Of a stretch of DNA of 45,706 nt, positions 1 to 10,008 are shown piece after piece. Below the pieces are notes generated by a model, which made no database searches, had not been told where the DNA came from, and saw only the letters and a program-made list of their open reading frames with translations. The first letter of the stretch is position 1; each line of letters begins with the position of its first letter. The translations under genes and the position numbers were made by a program. Origin of the DNA: Cupriavidus sp. IDO (GTDB lineage: Bacteria > Pseudomonadota > Gammaproteobacteria > Burkholderiales > Burkholderiaceae); NCBI RefSeq assembly GCF_000812465.1, contig NZ_JWMA01000047.1, positions 1 to 45,706 on the forward strand, in the 5' to 3' direction.

Positions 1-27
1 AGTCTGCAACCAGTCCTGCTCAAGCCG

Positions 28-140
28 GCATGTTCGTCTTACCTTGCAAACCGGGGCGCGTTCATATAAGTAGGTCGCCCCTTCAGGGGCGAAACCTGGG
101 GCGGTCGACCTTCGACAACGCCAAACCGTAGGCAGCCACC
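28..140 (+). repeat. Left copy of a ~110 bp dispersed repeat (inverted relative to 45602-45706)
   Basis: The reverse complement of the last ~105 bases of the window matches this stretch. The first ~53 bases from GCATGTTCGTC are identical, and only a few substitutions and 1-4 base indels follow. Inside it lies a hairpin TCGCCCCT-TC-AGGGGCGA. The other copy has one C and one G fewer in the two arms, so pairing is kept. No ORF or transposase is associated. It lies downstream of the acyltransferase gene, as the other copy lies downstream of a terminator. It looks like a REP-type intergenic repeat. Confidence 0.85.
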
Positions 141-160
141 AACCCCAGATGCACAACCCC

Positions 161-1249
161 CTACGTATGCACAGACTCCAACGCCTTCAGCGCCCTCCCC
201 CTGGCCCCAAACCGCCGATTGATATAAGCCCGCATCGGTTTCTCGATGACGAAGTGAAGCAGGATCGCAATGCCGATCGTCAGCCCCAGCAGCAGCCCTA
301 GCTGTACCGCCGCCGGCAGCCCCGCCAGGCTTGCCACCCGGCCTCGTGCGAACGCGAACAGATACTGGGGAATGCGCTGCACGATGTAGATGCAGTAGGA
401 GACTTCGCCAAGGAACACAAGGGTACGCAGCGAGAGAACGCGGGTGAGCACGTCCCTGTCGTAGGCGAGGAAGAACACCAGCCCGGCCGCACCGGCCACG
501 AACAGGGTATCCCGCCCCAGGCCGACGCCGAGTGCGCAAACGCATAGCGACAGCAGGGCACCGCCGGGGAAGCCGTTATAGCCAGGCATGGCTTCACGCA
601 GGCGGCAAAGCAGCACGCCCAGCATGAATTCGGGGATCAGCCGCGCCACGCCTCCGCTGAGCGAAAGATGGTCCGGTGACGTCGCTTCCACGGCCTCCAG
701 TGCCCCCAGGGCCAGGCAGGCCATCAGCAGGATGCGGACCTTCGAGAACCGCGGCGCCGCCAGAAGAAAGACCGGGAAAAACACATAGGCAAACCATTCG
801 GCGCTGACGGACCATCCGACGTCGTTCCAGCCGCCTGCGCCGGCGTAGCGCCACGCGCTCACCAGGAACACCTCCTGCAGGAAACTCGACACGCCATAGC
901 CAGTGGTTCCCACGAGCTGCGTGTGCAGGGCACGATCGCGGGCGATGACCGCCATGGCGAAGGCGAGCAGGCAGACCAGGTAGACCGGGTAGATGCGGGC
1001 GAGCCGGGCCACGATGAATTTCTTCACATTCAGCGGCTCGCCGGGCGCCGGATCGTAGTTATAAGCCAGGATGAAGCCGCTCAGGATGAAGAAGCCATCT
1101 ACGCCCAGATAGCCATGGTCGAAGTAGGTGCTGGTAAAGCCGATGCCCAGGAACTGGGCGTCCGGCGCGTATGCGTGGAACCAGTGCCTGCATAGCACCC
1201 AAAGGGCCAGAAACAGTCGCAGACTCGTGAGTGAATTGAATTGGCGCAT
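161..1249 (-). CDS. Acyltransferase family 3 membrane protein
   Basis: This 362-residue protein is an integral-membrane O-acyltransferase of the type that acetylates or otherwise acylates surface polysaccharides. The family signature is visible near the N-terminus: an Arg-His pair at residues 21-22, then GYLGVDGFFILSGFI at about 46-60. Multiple hydrophobic helices follow up to a basic C-terminus, which is the usual layout. An upstream extension is open, but the ATG at 1249 is preceded by GGGAGA at good spacing and starts the conserved N-terminus. It is the last gene of a minus-strand operon, 75 bp after the FAD oxidoreductase. Its acceptor is probably the polysaccharide made by the neighbouring genes (inference). 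Confidence 0.88.
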   Translation of the reverse strand: MRQFNSLTSLRLFLALWVLCRHWFHAYAPDAQFLGIGFTSTYFDHGYLGVDGFFILSGFILAYNYDPAPGEPLNVKKFIVARLARIYPVYLVCLLAFAMAVIARDRALHTQLVGTTGYGVSSFLQEVFLVSAWRYAGAGGWNDVGWSVSAEWFAYVFFPVFLLAAPRFSKVRILLMACLALGALEAVEATSPDHLSLSGGVARLIPEFMLGVLLCRLREAMPGYNGFPGGALLSLCVCALGVGLGRDTLFVAGAAGLVFFLAYDRDVLTRVLSLRTLVFLGEVSYCIYIVQRIPQYLFAFARGRVASLAGLPAAVQLGLLLGLTIGIAILLHFVIEKPMRAYINRRFGARGRALKALESVHT

Positions 1250-1324
1250 TGATGTCTCCCGTCGTTCCAATGCCGAGCCCCCTGATGGTTGATGTGAAAT
1301 GCTCACGTCTGCGCGTGGCTTGTC

Positions 1325-2638
1325 CTATTCGGCGGTGCTTTCCGCGCCCCGGAAGGCCGCCGGGGCGTGTGGCGCTGCGCCGGCGCTCCCTTCGGCCAGA
1401 GCCTGCGGCGCGGCAAGCGACTCGAAGGCGCGGCCGCCGCCCTCGGCGGCATGGCGCAGGCCGATATGCCGTGCAATGCAGGGCGCGGCATACTTGGCCC
1501 CGTAAACGAAGCGCAGCACTGGCCCGAAGCTCAGGGCGGCCGCGGGCCCGGTGATATACAGGCCCGGCACCGAGGATTCGAAGTTTCGCGACAGATCGGA
1601 CCATCCGCCGACGAGCGCCAGCGCGCCGACGATCTCCGGCGACAGGAAGCCGTGCTTCGCCATGTCGACCTTGAAGCCGGTGGCGACAACGACGTGGTCG
1701 CCGGTGACGGTTGCCGGACCGTTCTCGCCGGTCACCTCGAGCACGACTTCGCTCCCGCGCAAGGCGACGTGCCCGACTGCCGTGTTCATCGAGAGCTCGA
1801 TCCTGCCCGCCACCCGGTCACGCAGCCACCACGCGCCGGACGGGCCGAACGAGGTCTCGGCGATGCGTTTGCGAAGTCGCTGTCCCACCGCCCGGAAGAG
1901 GTACGGAAATTCCGAGAGGACATACGGATACCAGCCCTGGGCCAGGCCGCCCTCGGGACTCAGCATCCGCGAGACCAGGCTGCGACCGACTTCCGGATCC
2001 TTGTTCCAGGTGATGCTGTCGCCCCGGACCAGCACGCGCACATGCGCGCCCAGTTCGTTGAACAACGCCGCAAGGCCGAGGGCCGACTGTCCACCGCCGA
2101 CGATCACGACGCGCTTGCTCCGGGCCCACATCAGGTTGCCGATTTCGCCGGAGTGCAGGACGTACGGCTTTGGCAACCCTTGCAGGGCCGACGGCGTGTA
2201 TTCGAACCCCTTCAGCCCGAGGGCGACCACTGCGCGCCGGGCAAGCAGGGTACTCCCGTCGCTGAGCGTCAGGCGGAAGCAGCCGTCCTGGCGGCGCAGT
2301 TCCGTGACTTCCACCGTGCGGACGTGGCTGACGAGCTGCGACTGGAACCAGAGGCCATAGTCGACGAAGGTCTCGAGCGGAAGGCGCATGCCGATGGGGG
2401 CATACGGCAACCGGTTCTGCCGACAGTAGTCTTCCAGCCTGTAGCCTGCGTGCGGCGCATACAGGTCGGAAGCGAAGGCCTCCGAGCGCATCAGCATCCC
2501 GGGCGGCATGACATTGCGCCAGGCAAACATCGGCTCTCCGAGCACCTGGTGGGGCACTCCGGCTGCGCTGAGGTAGGCCGAAATCGACAGTCCGTACGGG
2601 CCAGCCCCGATAATCGCGGTGTCTGTGGACGAGATCAT
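1325..2638 (-). CDS. FAD/NAD(P)-dependent oxidoreductase (monooxygenase-like)
   Basis: This 437-residue flavoprotein has two Rossmann nucleotide-binding motifs: GAGPYG at residues 11-16 for FAD, and VIVGGGQSA at about 178-186 for NAD(P)H. A VVATGF motif towards the C-terminus is typical of flavin-containing monooxygenase and N-hydroxylase relatives. The substrate is unknown. Its ATG at 2638 overlaps the stop of the ATP-grasp gene by four bases (ATGA) and has an AGGAAC ribosome site. The two proteins are therefore translationally coupled and probably act on the same compound. Within a polysaccharide locus, a role in making or oxidising a substituent is likely, but this is inference. A start 90 bases upstream is possible but would overlap the ligase gene heavily. 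Confidence 0.82.
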   Translation of the reverse strand: MISSTDTAIIGAGPYGLSISAYLSAAGVPHQVLGEPMFAWRNVMPPGMLMRSEAFASDLYAPHAGYRLEDYCRQNRLPYAPIGMRLPLETFVDYGLWFQSQLVSHVRTVEVTELRRQDGCFRLTLSDGSTLLARRAVVALGLKGFEYTPSALQGLPKPYVLHSGEIGNLMWARSKRVVIVGGGQSALGLAALFNELGAHVRVLVRGDSITWNKDPEVGRSLVSRMLSPEGGLAQGWYPYVLSEFPYLFRAVGQRLRKRIAETSFGPSGAWWLRDRVAGRIELSMNTAVGHVALRGSEVVLEVTGENGPATVTGDHVVVATGFKVDMAKHGFLSPEIVGALALVGGWSDLSRNFESSVPGLYITGPAAALSFGPVLRFVYGAKYAAPCIARHIGLRHAAEGGGRAFESLAAPQALAEGSAGAAPHAPAAFRGAESTAE

Positions 2639-3840
2639 TGTTGTTCCTGTTGGGCGTCGTCGCGGCGGGTAGATGGAAACCAGCCGTTCCACCGTTGCAG
2701 CAGGCGGTCGAGCGGCTGGTTGAGGCAATAGTGATGGATGGCCGGCAGCGGGTCGTCCAGGCGGAAATAACCATCGAAGGTCCGGGCGCCAACGGGCATC
2801 AGGCTGGCAGGCGCGCTGCGGATGAAGGTCGCGCGCCAGACCGCTTCGGGCGGCGCCGTGGCCACCGGCAGGCCCGGCAGGCCCAGTTCATGGCGATACG
2901 CCGCCAGCGGGATGTTGACCCCGCACAGCGTGGCGATTTCCTCCTGCCAGTCGATTCGTCCTACGGTCGGCTCGATCATCACGAAGCGCCGGTGGATGTC
3001 GTCCCACTTGTACTCCATGCTCCCCATGCCGTCGAAGCCGGCGCACGCGGCGAAAGCGAACGTGATCCGCTCCAGTTCCTCGCGGGCTTCCGGGGCTGCC
3101 ACGCAGACGGCGGTGCTGCCGATGTCCGGCGGCCAGCATGCGAGCTTTCTGCCCGTGAATGCCGCCGCGGCCTCGCCGTCCCTGCCGCGGTAGAAGAGGG
3201 TGAAATAGATGTTGCTCTGCGCGCCTTCGATCCATTCCTGTGCCACGATGCCGCCGGGCGTGCGCAGCATGGTGCGCGCATGGGCCTGCCCCTCTGGCAG
3301 CGATTCCACGCGGATCGCGCGCTCCTTGTTGCCGCTCAGCGCCTGGCGTTTGTCGTCGGGTTTGATCACGCAGGGAAAGCGCAGGTCCGACAGCAGGGGC
3401 ACATCGAACTGCCCGTTCATGATGGCCGTGCGCGGCACCGGGAATTCGTGCTCTTCCGCAAATCTGTGGAACGCCGCCTTGCTGCTGAGCAACCGCACGC
3501 CCTGCGCGGATGGCATGCGGAACTGGTACCACGCCGACAGTTCCTCACGATTCTCCGATACGCTGTGAACGGCATCCTCGTCGGTCAGGAACAGCACCGG
3601 CCGATGGCCGAGTTGCCGGGCCAGCGCGATCATGCCTTCGACGAAGTTGCGTCCCACGAAGCTGCGAACGATATGCCGGCGGGCATGACGAGACCACGAC
3701 GCTGGCGTGCCGCGCTTCGTGTCCGCCACGACGATGGGAATCCCTTGGCCTGATAGCGATCGCACCAGTCCAAGCCCGCCGAGTTCGCCGCCGACGACGA
3801 CCGCCGCAGCCTGCTTTGCCGGATCGAGCGTGCTCTTCAT
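2635..3840 (-). CDS. ATP-grasp domain protein (carboxylate-amine ligase-like)
   Basis: This protein of about 401 residues is an ATP-grasp ligase, a family that activates a carboxylate as acyl phosphate and joins it to an amine. An N-terminal pre-ATP-grasp fold starts with VVVGGELGGLGLVRSL. The ATP-binding lysine region reads FPCVIKPDDK, and the metal-binding end reads FVMIEPTVGRIDW, where the usual Asn after Glu is not obvious. Two adjacent ATGs (3843 and 3840) follow GGAA, and the second has better spacing. It heads the operon and overlaps the FAD oxidoreductase by four bases. Related ligases in sugar loci add amino acids or amides to glycans. The actual substrates cannot be read from sequence. 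Confidence 0.8.
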   Translation of the reverse strand: MKSTLDPAKQAAAVVVGGELGGLGLVRSLSGQGIPIVVADTKRGTPASWSRHARRHIVRSFVGRNFVEGMIALARQLGHRPVLFLTDEDAVHSVSENREELSAWYQFRMPSAQGVRLLSSKAAFHRFAEEHEFPVPRTAIMNGQFDVPLLSDLRFPCVIKPDDKRQALSGNKERAIRVESLPEGQAHARTMLRTPGGIVAQEWIEGAQSNIYFTLFYRGRDGEAAAAFTGRKLACWPPDIGSTAVCVAAPEAREELERITFAFAACAGFDGMGSMEYKWDDIHRRFVMIEPTVGRIDWQEEIATLCGVNIPLAAYRHELGLPGLPVATAPPEAVWRATFIRSAPASLMPVGARTFDGYFRLDDPLPAIHHYCLNQPLDRLLQRWNGWFPSTRRDDAQQEQQ

Positions 3841-4184
3841 CATGATTTCCAGGAAGCGGTAGGCACTGCACAAGAGGCGGAAAAGGGGCAGGAAGGGGAC
3901 TTTCCTTGGAGCGCTTCGCACGATCCTGCCCATACTGTCGACACAGGTACCGGGGACGCATACTGCGTCGACATCGCCAATCTAGATCGACGCATTTGGG
4001 TTATCCGTACGGGGGCACACATACGCTGAGTTCTCATGTGGTGCGCCTGCGACGGGCACGTGACCGGAGGCTTCCTACCTACCGAAGCATGAATGCAGCT
4101 ACACCCTATGGCTACTGTCGGCGCCGCGCGCCATGGCGCTAAATGCATGAGAGAGCGATTGCGCCTGACCGCCCAGGAGGAGAC
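3841..4184. promoter_or_regulatory. Divergent intergenic region between the ATP-grasp operon and the GINT1-like gene
   Basis: About 344 bp lie between two divergently transcribed units, so promoters for both strands must be here. Base composition falls below that of the genes around 3960-4060. No ORF with a convincing ribosome site was seen. I could not assign -35/-10 boxes with confidence. A strong AGGAGGAGAC Shine-Dalgarno sequence at 4174-4183 decides the start of the plus-strand gene. Confidence 0.4.
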
Positions 4185-5735
4185 ATGTCCTGTCAGTTGC
4201 CGGAGACCGATGCGCGGGAGAGCCTTGTCATCGTGGTGACGTCGGACGAGCCCGCGGGCTGGGAGCGATCGGTGCTGCAGCGCCTGCAGGCCTCGGGCAC
4301 ATGCCGCCTGATCGTGCGCGCGCTGGCGGCAATGAAAGCGCTGGACGATGTTCCCGCTGCCATCGATGGTGCGGACGCGTTGCCACTGTGTGCGCCGGTA
4401 ACCACTATCGTCGATCTCAGCGGCGGACTCGGCACCGGCTGGAGCCGCTACGCGGGCGAGGGCGTGTGGCGCCTGTGCGACGGGCGCGGTCTTCCACCCG
4501 GGGCCCCGCACCATGGCCTGGAGACGCACGCCGGCGGTGATGGCATCCGTCTGCATCTGGTGGCCTGGAAGCCCTCGGGCGCGTTCCTGGTCGATACCGC
4601 CTCGGGCTATGCCGAACCCTGCGAGACGATCCCCGTCGAGCGGCTCGCCGTCATGGGTGCGTCGCTGCTGGTTTCCGCGCTGCGCGAGATCCGGGCCCTT
4701 GGCGGCCTGGCGCGGCACGAGGCATGGGCGGATCGCGAGGGCCGGATCCCCGCATGGCAGCGCTTGCTCTGGCGCGTGCGTGCCGCCGGCAGCCATGCGG
4801 CAATCCAGCTCAGGGGCTTTCTGCTGGTGGAGCAATGGATGGTGGGGATCGTCGACATGGCGTTCACCGAAGGCCTGCGCGCGCGGCAGCTGCCGGTGCG
4901 CTGGATCGGCGAGCGCATGCCGTGGCACTGCTGGGCCGACCCGTTCGGCGTGCCCGGCAGTCCCGACGAGATCTATTGCGAGGAGCTGGACCTGCAGCAG
5001 AACCTTGGCCGGATCATCAGGTTGAAGCTGGACGCGCAGGGCGTGCCCGCATGCGGGGGGCAGGTCGATCTCGGGCTGCCCGGGCATCTGTCGTTTCCCT
5101 ACCTGTTCCGCCATGACGGGGTGCTGTATTGCGTGGCGGAGTCCTCGCAGAGCCGGCGCTGCGTGCTGAACCGCCAGGACGACGCGGGGGGCTGGCAGCA
5201 GGTCGCGGTGCTGCTGGAAGACATCGCTGCGGTCGACCCCACGATCTTCGAACACGACGGCTACTTCTGGCTGATCTACACGGATGTCTCGATGGGGCAG
5301 TTCGACAACGTGTGCCTGTGCTATGCCCGCGACCTGCTGGGGCCGTGGCAGCCGCATCCGCAGAACCCCGTCAAGTTCGATCACGGCTCGGCGCGTGCGG
5401 CCGGGTCGGTCGTGCGCGACGGAAACCGGCTGCTGCGCGTGGCGCAGGTCTGCAGGAGCAGCTACGGGCAGGCGATTGCCGTCAACCACATCGTGCATTG
5501 CACGCCGGAGTTCTATCGGGAAGAGACGGTCGGCATCGTCAGCCCGCAGGGGGACCACATCAACCCGGACGGGCTGCACACCATGTCGGACTGGGGCGGA
5601 CGCATCGTGGTGGACGGCAAGCGCCATCTCTTCAACGGCAGGGTGCTGTGGCACAGGATCGTGTCGCGCCTCGCCCGCGCCCTGCGCCTGCCGGCGCCTA
5701 CTCGAACCCCATCTCGCGCAGCATCGCGGCGTTGA
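4185..5735 (+). CDS. GINT1-N-like glycosyltransferase/glycosidase-fold protein
   Basis: This 516-residue protein has a C-terminal half that resembles the five-bladed propeller-like domain found with glucosamine inositolphosphorylceramide transferase (GINT1) and GH43-type proteins. Visible motifs are WADPFGVPG, LSFPYLF, YCVAESSQS, DPTIFEHDGYFWLIYT, HINPDGLHTMS and a late DWGGRIVVDG. Bacterial members sit in polysaccharide and formyl-transferase loci. The reaction is unproven here, but a role in adding or trimming a sugar is likely. The ATG at 4185 is chosen over one at 4143 because of the AGGAGGAGAC ribosome site. Its 3' end overlaps the convergent glycosyltransferase gene by 38 bases. Confidence 0.7.
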   Translation: MSCQLPETDARESLVIVVTSDEPAGWERSVLQRLQASGTCRLIVRALAAMKALDDVPAAIDGADALPLCAPVTTIVDLSGGLGTGWSRYAGEGVWRLCDGRGLPPGAPHHGLETHAGGDGIRLHLVAWKPSGAFLVDTASGYAEPCETIPVERLAVMGASLLVSALREIRALGGLARHEAWADREGRIPAWQRLLWRVRAAGSHAAIQLRGFLLVEQWMVGIVDMAFTEGLRARQLPVRWIGERMPWHCWADPFGVPGSPDEIYCEELDLQQNLGRIIRLKLDAQGVPACGGQVDLGLPGHLSFPYLFRHDGVLYCVAESSQSRRCVLNRQDDAGGWQQVAVLLEDIAAVDPTIFEHDGYFWLIYTDVSMGQFDNVCLCYARDLLGPWQPHPQNPVKFDHGSARAAGSVVRDGNRLLRVAQVCRSSYGQAIAVNHIVHCTPEFYREETVGIVSPQGDHINPDGLHTMSDWGGRIVVDGKRHLFNGRVLWHRIVSRLARALRLPAPTRTPSRAASRR

Positions 5736-6816
5736 CCTTGCGCACGTCATACCGGCTCTCGGCGATCTGCCGGGAGCGCTGGCCCATGCGTACGACCTTC
5801 TCCCAGTCCTCGATCAGCTGGATCATGGCCTGCTCGAGCGCGCCGGCCGACCCGACCGGCACCAGCAGGCCGTTGTCGCCGTCGACCACGGTCTCGCGGC
5901 AGCCTGGCGCATCGGTGGTGATGATGGGGCGGCCCATCGCCATGGCTTCGAGCACGGAGCGCGGGGTGCCTTCCCGGTAGGACGGCAGCACGTAGACATT
6001 GCAGCCGGCAATCGCCGGGCGGACGTCCGACAGCCGGCCCAGGAACTCGACGGTGCCGTCGGCCACCCATGCGTCCAGTTCGTGCTGCGCAATCGCGTCG
6101 GGGCCGGTGTCGATCCAGCCGACCAGGCTGAAGCGCGCGCTGGCGCCCCGCGCCCGGATGCGCCGCGCCGCCTCGGCATACTCGCGCACGCCCTTGTCAC
6201 CGAGCAGGCGGGCGATCAACAGGAAGCGCGGGCCGTCATCGGGAAGCGGTTCGACCCGGAAACTGGCGACATCGACGCCGGAGCCGTTGACAATGCACGA
6301 ACGCTTGCCGGGCGGCAGGATCTCTGACCGGCGGAACAGTGCCTCGTCGTCGGGATTCTGGAAGAAGGTGGTGTGCGCCCGGCTGAGCGCCAGCGCGTAC
6401 AGCCGCTGCACCACGGCGCGCAGCCCGTTCCTGCCATTGCCCTCGCGAAAGGTGTAGCCCAGCCCGGTGATCAGCGCGAAGCGGCGCGGCACGCGGGCCA
6501 GCCAGGCCGCCAGCATGCCGTAGATCACCGGCTTGACGGTGTAGCTCATCACGCAGTCAGGCCTGACCCGCCGCATCAGCCGATGCAGGGCGAGCAGGGT
6601 GCGCGCGTCGGCCAGGGGGTTCATGCCGGTACGTTCCAGGGGAACGTGATGCACGATCATGCCGCGCGACTCCAGCGCGGCGCGCACCGGATGCCCTGCG
6701 TGCAGGTCCGGCGCGGCGACATGGATCTCCAGCCCCTTCTCCTGCAGGGCCATCAGCAGCGCGCCGCGAAACGTGATCAGCGATTCCGCAAGGCTGGCGA
6801 TCATCAGGAAGCGCAT
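5698..6816 (-). CDS. Glycosyltransferase family 4 (PglA/WbnE-like)
   Basis: This 372-residue GT-B retaining glycosyltransferase probably adds a sugar to the lipid-linked repeat unit on the cytoplasmic face. The N-terminal acceptor domain begins [18 protein letters not shown] and contains [10 protein letters not shown], a signature of the PglA/WbnE subgroup, which transfers HexNAc residues. The donor-site E-x7-E motif appears as [11 protein letters not shown], near a [14 protein letters not shown] stretch. The ATG at 6816 has GGAGG upstream and lies 13 bases inside the end of the amidotransferase gene, so translation is coupled. An upstream extension in this frame is only antisense-like read-through. 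It is the last gene of the minus-strand operon running from 13751. Confidence 0.88.
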   Translation of the reverse strand: MRFLMIASLAESLITFRGALLMALQEKGLEIHVAAPDLHAGHPVRAALESRGMIVHHVPLERTGMNPLADARTLLALHRLMRRVRPDCVMSYTVKPVIYGMLAAWLARVPRRFALITGLGYTFREGNGRNGLRAVVQRLYALALSRAHTTFFQNPDDEALFRRSEILPPGKRSCIVNGSGVDVASFRVEPLPDDGPRFLLIARLLGDKGVREYAEAARRIRARGASARFSLVGWIDTGPDAIAQHELDAWVADGTVEFLGRLSDVRPAIAGCNVYVLPSYREGTPRSVLEAMAMGRPIITTDAPGCRETVVDGDNGLLVPVGSAGALEQAMIQLIEDWEKVVRMGQRSRQIAESRYDVRKVNAAMLREMGFE

Positions 6817-8834
6817 GCCGGCCTCCGCCTGGACGCAGGTTCCGATACCGGCTGCGCGGATGCTTTCTCCGCGGTTTCTTGTGCCAGCCAGGCCTGGAAC
6901 ATCAGCACGCACCACAGCGGATGCTGCCAGTTGCGCCGGCCGGCGAGATGCTCGGCCCACCGCTTGCGAATCGGCTCCGGATTCAGGTAGCCCTCGCGCC
7001 GCAGGCGCTGCGCGTCAAGGAGATCCTCGGCCCAGTCACGCAGCGGCCCGCGCAGCCAGCTGTCGATCGGGACGCCGAATCCTGCCTTGGGCCGCTCGAT
7101 CAGCGTGCGTGGCACGTAACGGTCAAGCACCCGCCTCAGCGCCCACTTGGTGGTGTAGCCGGCGCCTTCGCGGCGTATCTTGCAGGCCAGCGGCAGGCGC
7201 CAGGCGAATTCGACCACGTTGTGGTCGAGGAATGGCACGCGCGTCTCGAGGCTTTGTGCCATGGCGGCGCGGTCGACCTTGGCGAGGATGTCGTCGGGCA
7301 GATAGGTCAGCATGTCGAATGCCATCATGCGCTCGACGTCGCCCAGCGTTTCGAGCGAACGCCTGGTGCTTTCCGGCAATGCGGCAGGCTCCGCGCCGCC
7401 GATGACGATGGCGTTCGGGAACGGCCACTGCGAAACCATGCCGCGGTAGAGCTCGGAAGCCGAGCGCGCCGCCATGACATCGGCGCCCTTGTGGATCTTC
7501 TCGCCGACATTGACCCAGCGCGAAGCCATGGGGAACAATGCCGCGATCTGGTTGATCCGGTGCGGCGAGAGACGGGTCAGTCCCCATGCCGCCGCGATCC
7601 GCATCGGACGCGGAATGCGCGCAAGCCGATGCCACAGCTCGGCCGTGATCTGGTAGCGGTTATAGCCGCCGAACAGTTCATCGCCGGCGTCGCCCGAGAG
7701 CGACACCGTCACGTGCTGCCTGGCCAATGCGCTCACCAGCAGGGTCGGGATCTGCGAGGAGTCGGCGAACGGCTCGTCATAGAACCTGGGCAGGCCGGGG
7801 ATGACGGCCATTGCGTCCTCCGGCGTGACGTACAGCTCGGTATGGCTCGTGCCCAGGTGCCGGGCGACGGCTTTCGCGTGCGCGGCCTCGTTGTAGACCG
7901 CGTCATGGAAGCCGATCGAGAACGTGCGGATCGGCCGCGGCGACTGTGCCTGCATCAGCGCCACCACGGTCGAGGAATCGATGCCGCCGGAAAGAAAGGC
8001 GCCCAATGGCACATCCGCCATCATCTGGCCGCGCACGGCGCCGCGCAGCAGCGTCTCCAGGCTGTCCACAGCCTCCTCGGGGCTGCCGGGGAAGGGGTCT
8101 TGCACGCCCCGCAGCGCTACCGCCGCGCCGGACCAGTAAGGGTGCAGCACCGGCTCGGGCGCCTGCATGGAGACGGTCAGCAGATGGGCCGGCGGCAACT
8201 TGGCAATGCCCTGATAGATGGCATGGGCGCCGCCGACGTTGTTGTGGCGCATATACAGGCACAGCGCATCGCGGCTGATACGGCCCTCGAATGCCGGGTG
8301 CGGTCGCAGGGCCTTGAGTTCCGACCCGAAGAGGAAGGTACGGCGCCTGCCGTTTCCCTGCCAGCCATAGTAAAGCGGCTTCTCGCCGAGCCGGTCGCGC
8401 GCCAGCGTCAGCGTGCGCGTGTGCCGGTCCCACAACGCGAAGGCGAACATCCCTGCCGCGCGCCGGACGGTGGCATCGACGCCCCAGGCGTCGATGCCGG
8501 CGAGCAGTGTTTCGGTGTCCGAGTGCCCGCGCCACCGGGGCGCCGCGCCGGCGCATTCCAGTTCGGCACGGATGTCGAGATGGTTGTAGATCTCGCCGTT
8601 GAACGCAATGACATAGCGGCCACTGGCCGCCGCCATCGGCTGGTTGCCGGCAGCAGAGAGATCGACGATCGCCAGGCGCCGGTGCGCAAAGCCGAACGGC
8701 GCGTTCGGGTCACACCAGAGGTCGCCGTGATCCGGGCCACGGTGGCGGATCCGGTTGGCCATTTCGGACAGCATGGCCGCACGGTCGGCCAGGGGGGCAG
8801 GCAAGCCGCCGAGAAATCCTGCGAATCCGCACAT
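6804..8834 (-). CDS. asnB: Asparagine synthase-type glutamine amidotransferase (WbpS-like)
   Basis: This 676-residue protein has an N-terminal class II glutaminase domain with Met-Cys-Gly-Phe (Cys2 nucleophile). A C-terminal synthetase domain carries the PP-loop [14 protein letters not shown] and [13 protein letters not shown]. The open frame continues far upstream, but the ATG at 8834 is fixed by the required Cys at position 2. In the O-antigen loci of some Pseudomonas serotypes, an AsnB homologue (WbpS) amidates GalNAcA. Here the gene directly follows the epimerase and dehydrogenase that would supply UDP-GalNAcA. Amidation of that uronic acid is therefore the better guess than free asparagine synthesis (inference from context). 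Confidence 0.9.
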   Translation of the reverse strand: MCGFAGFLGGLPAPLADRAAMLSEMANRIRHRGPDHGDLWCDPNAPFGFAHRRLAIVDLSAAGNQPMAAASGRYVIAFNGEIYNHLDIRAELECAGAAPRWRGHSDTETLLAGIDAWGVDATVRRAAGMFAFALWDRHTRTLTLARDRLGEKPLYYGWQGNGRRRTFLFGSELKALRPHPAFEGRISRDALCLYMRHNNVGGAHAIYQGIAKLPPAHLLTVSMQAPEPVLHPYWSGAAVALRGVQDPFPGSPEEAVDSLETLLRGAVRGQMMADVPLGAFLSGGIDSSTVVALMQAQSPRPIRTFSIGFHDAVYNEAAHAKAVARHLGTSHTELYVTPEDAMAVIPGLPRFYDEPFADSSQIPTLLVSALARQHVTVSLSGDAGDELFGGYNRYQITAELWHRLARIPRPMRIAAAWGLTRLSPHRINQIAALFPMASRWVNVGEKIHKGADVMAARSASELYRGMVSQWPFPNAIVIGGAEPAALPESTRRSLETLGDVERMMAFDMLTYLPDDILAKVDRAAMAQSLETRVPFLDHNVVEFAWRLPLACKIRREGAGYTTKWALRRVLDRYVPRTLIERPKAGFGVPIDSWLRGPLRDWAEDLLDAQRLRREGYLNPEPIRKRWAEHLAGRRNWQHPLWCVLMFQAWLAQETAEKASAQPVSEPASRRRPACAS

Positions 8835-8853
8835 CGTTGTCTTCCGGTTACGC

Positions 8854-9948
8854 TCAGGCGTCCAGCACCTGTTGCCTCTGCACGTACCAATGCATCGCCT
8901 CGGCCAGTCCCTCGCGGATGCGGTGGGTGGGCCGGTATCCCAGCTGCTGCTGCGCCTTGCCGATGTCGGCCTGGCTGTGGCGCACATCGCCGGCCCGGAA
9001 TGCGCGATAGACCGGCTCGGTGTCGGCGGCGATGCCGTAGGGTCCGAGCCCGTCGCGAAGCAGCCGGAACAGCGTGGCCAGCGTGGTGCGGTCGCCGACG
9101 GCGACGTTGTAGACCTGGCTGTCGCCCTCCCCGCCCTCCCCGCCCGCGCTGGCCGCGGCCAGCAGGTTGGCCTGCACGGCGTTCGCCACATAGCAGAAGT
9201 CGCGGCTGGTTTCTCCGTCGCCGTTGATGTAGACGGCTTCACGCCGCAACAGGGTCGCAATCCATCTGGGGATGACGGCCGCATAGGCGCCGTTGGGGTC
9301 CTGCCGCGGCCCGAACACATTGAAGTAGCGCAGGCCGACGGCATGCACGTCGTAGCAGCGGGCGAAGACATCGGCGTACAGCTCGTTGGCGTACTTGGTG
9401 ACAGCGTAGGGACTCAACGGCTTGCCGATGCGGTCTTCCACCTTTGGCAGGCCCGGGTGGTCGCCGTAGGTGCTGCTGCTGGCCGCATAGACGAAGGTCT
9501 TGACCTGCGCGTCGCGGGCGGCCACCAGCATGTTCAGGAAGCCGCTGATGTTGACGCTGTGGGTGGCGATGGGGTCTTCCAGGCTGCGCGGGACCGAGCC
9601 GAGCGCCGCCTGGTGCAGCACGAAATCCACCGGATACAGGCCAGCTGCCGCTCCCCGTGGCTCGGGCGCGCGAAAGAGCATGGCGCTGCGGCAATGCTCC
9701 AGGTTGCGGATGTCGCCTTCGACGAACTGGAAATTGGCCCACTGCCTGTCCGACACCAGCGCCTCGACCTCGGAGAGATTGCGGCGGTGGCCGGTGGAAA
9801 AATTGTCCAGGCCCACCACGCGCTGGCCGAGCCGCAACAACGCTTCCAGCAGGTTGCTGCCGATGAATCCCGCGACGCCGGTGACGAGCCACGTGCATGG
9901 CGTGGCGGCCAGGCGAGCCTGGAGGTGCGCGTAGGCGTTGGCTTCCAT
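8854..9948 (-). CDS. tviC: UDP-N-acetylglucosamine 4-epimerase (TviC/WbpP family)
   Basis: This 364-residue extended SDR interconverts UDP-GlcNAc and UDP-GalNAc, or the matching uronic acids. The NAD-binding motif [16 protein letters not shown] lies at about residues 23-38, preceded by the N-terminal extension typical of WbpP/TviC. The catalytic elements are [11 protein letters not shown] and the YAVTK of [35 protein letters not shown] is strongly conserved in this subgroup. Length is normal for the family. It lies 60 bp downstream of the TviB homologue and 19 bp upstream of asnB. This gives a three-step route from UDP-GlcNAc to UDP-GalNAcA and possibly its amide. Confidence 0.92.
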   Translation of the reverse strand: MEANAYAHLQARLAATPCTWLVTGVAGFIGSNLLEALLRLGQRVVGLDNFSTGHRRNLSEVEALVSDRQWANFQFVEGDIRNLEHCRSAMLFRAPEPRGAAAGLYPVDFVLHQAALGSVPRSLEDPIATHSVNISGFLNMLVAARDAQVKTFVYAASSSTYGDHPGLPKVEDRIGKPLSPYAVTKYANELYADVFARCYDVHAVGLRYFNVFGPRQDPNGAYAAVIPRWIATLLRREAVYINGDGETSRDFCYVANAVQANLLAAASAGGEGGEGDSQVYNVAVGDRTTLATLFRLLRDGLGPYGIAADTEPVYRAFRAGDVRHSQADIGKAQQQLGYRPTHRIREGLAEAMHWYVQRQQVLDA

Positions 9949-10008
9949 TGTGGACGATTCCTTCGCTGTGCCGGCACGCCGGCTGGTCAGGCATTCCTGC
10001 CTGCGTTG

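Noticed and set aside
3840..5750. 636-codon minus-strand open frame opposite the GINT1-like gene
   Set aside because: The plus-strand gene has a strong ribosome site and family motifs; this frame has neither.
6879..9227. Long plus-strand open frame (782 codons) opposite asnB and the epimerase
   Set aside because: It is antisense to two clear genes with intact catalytic motifs. Its translation is Arg/Gly/His-rich with no recognisable domain, which is usual for shadow frames in high-GC DNA.
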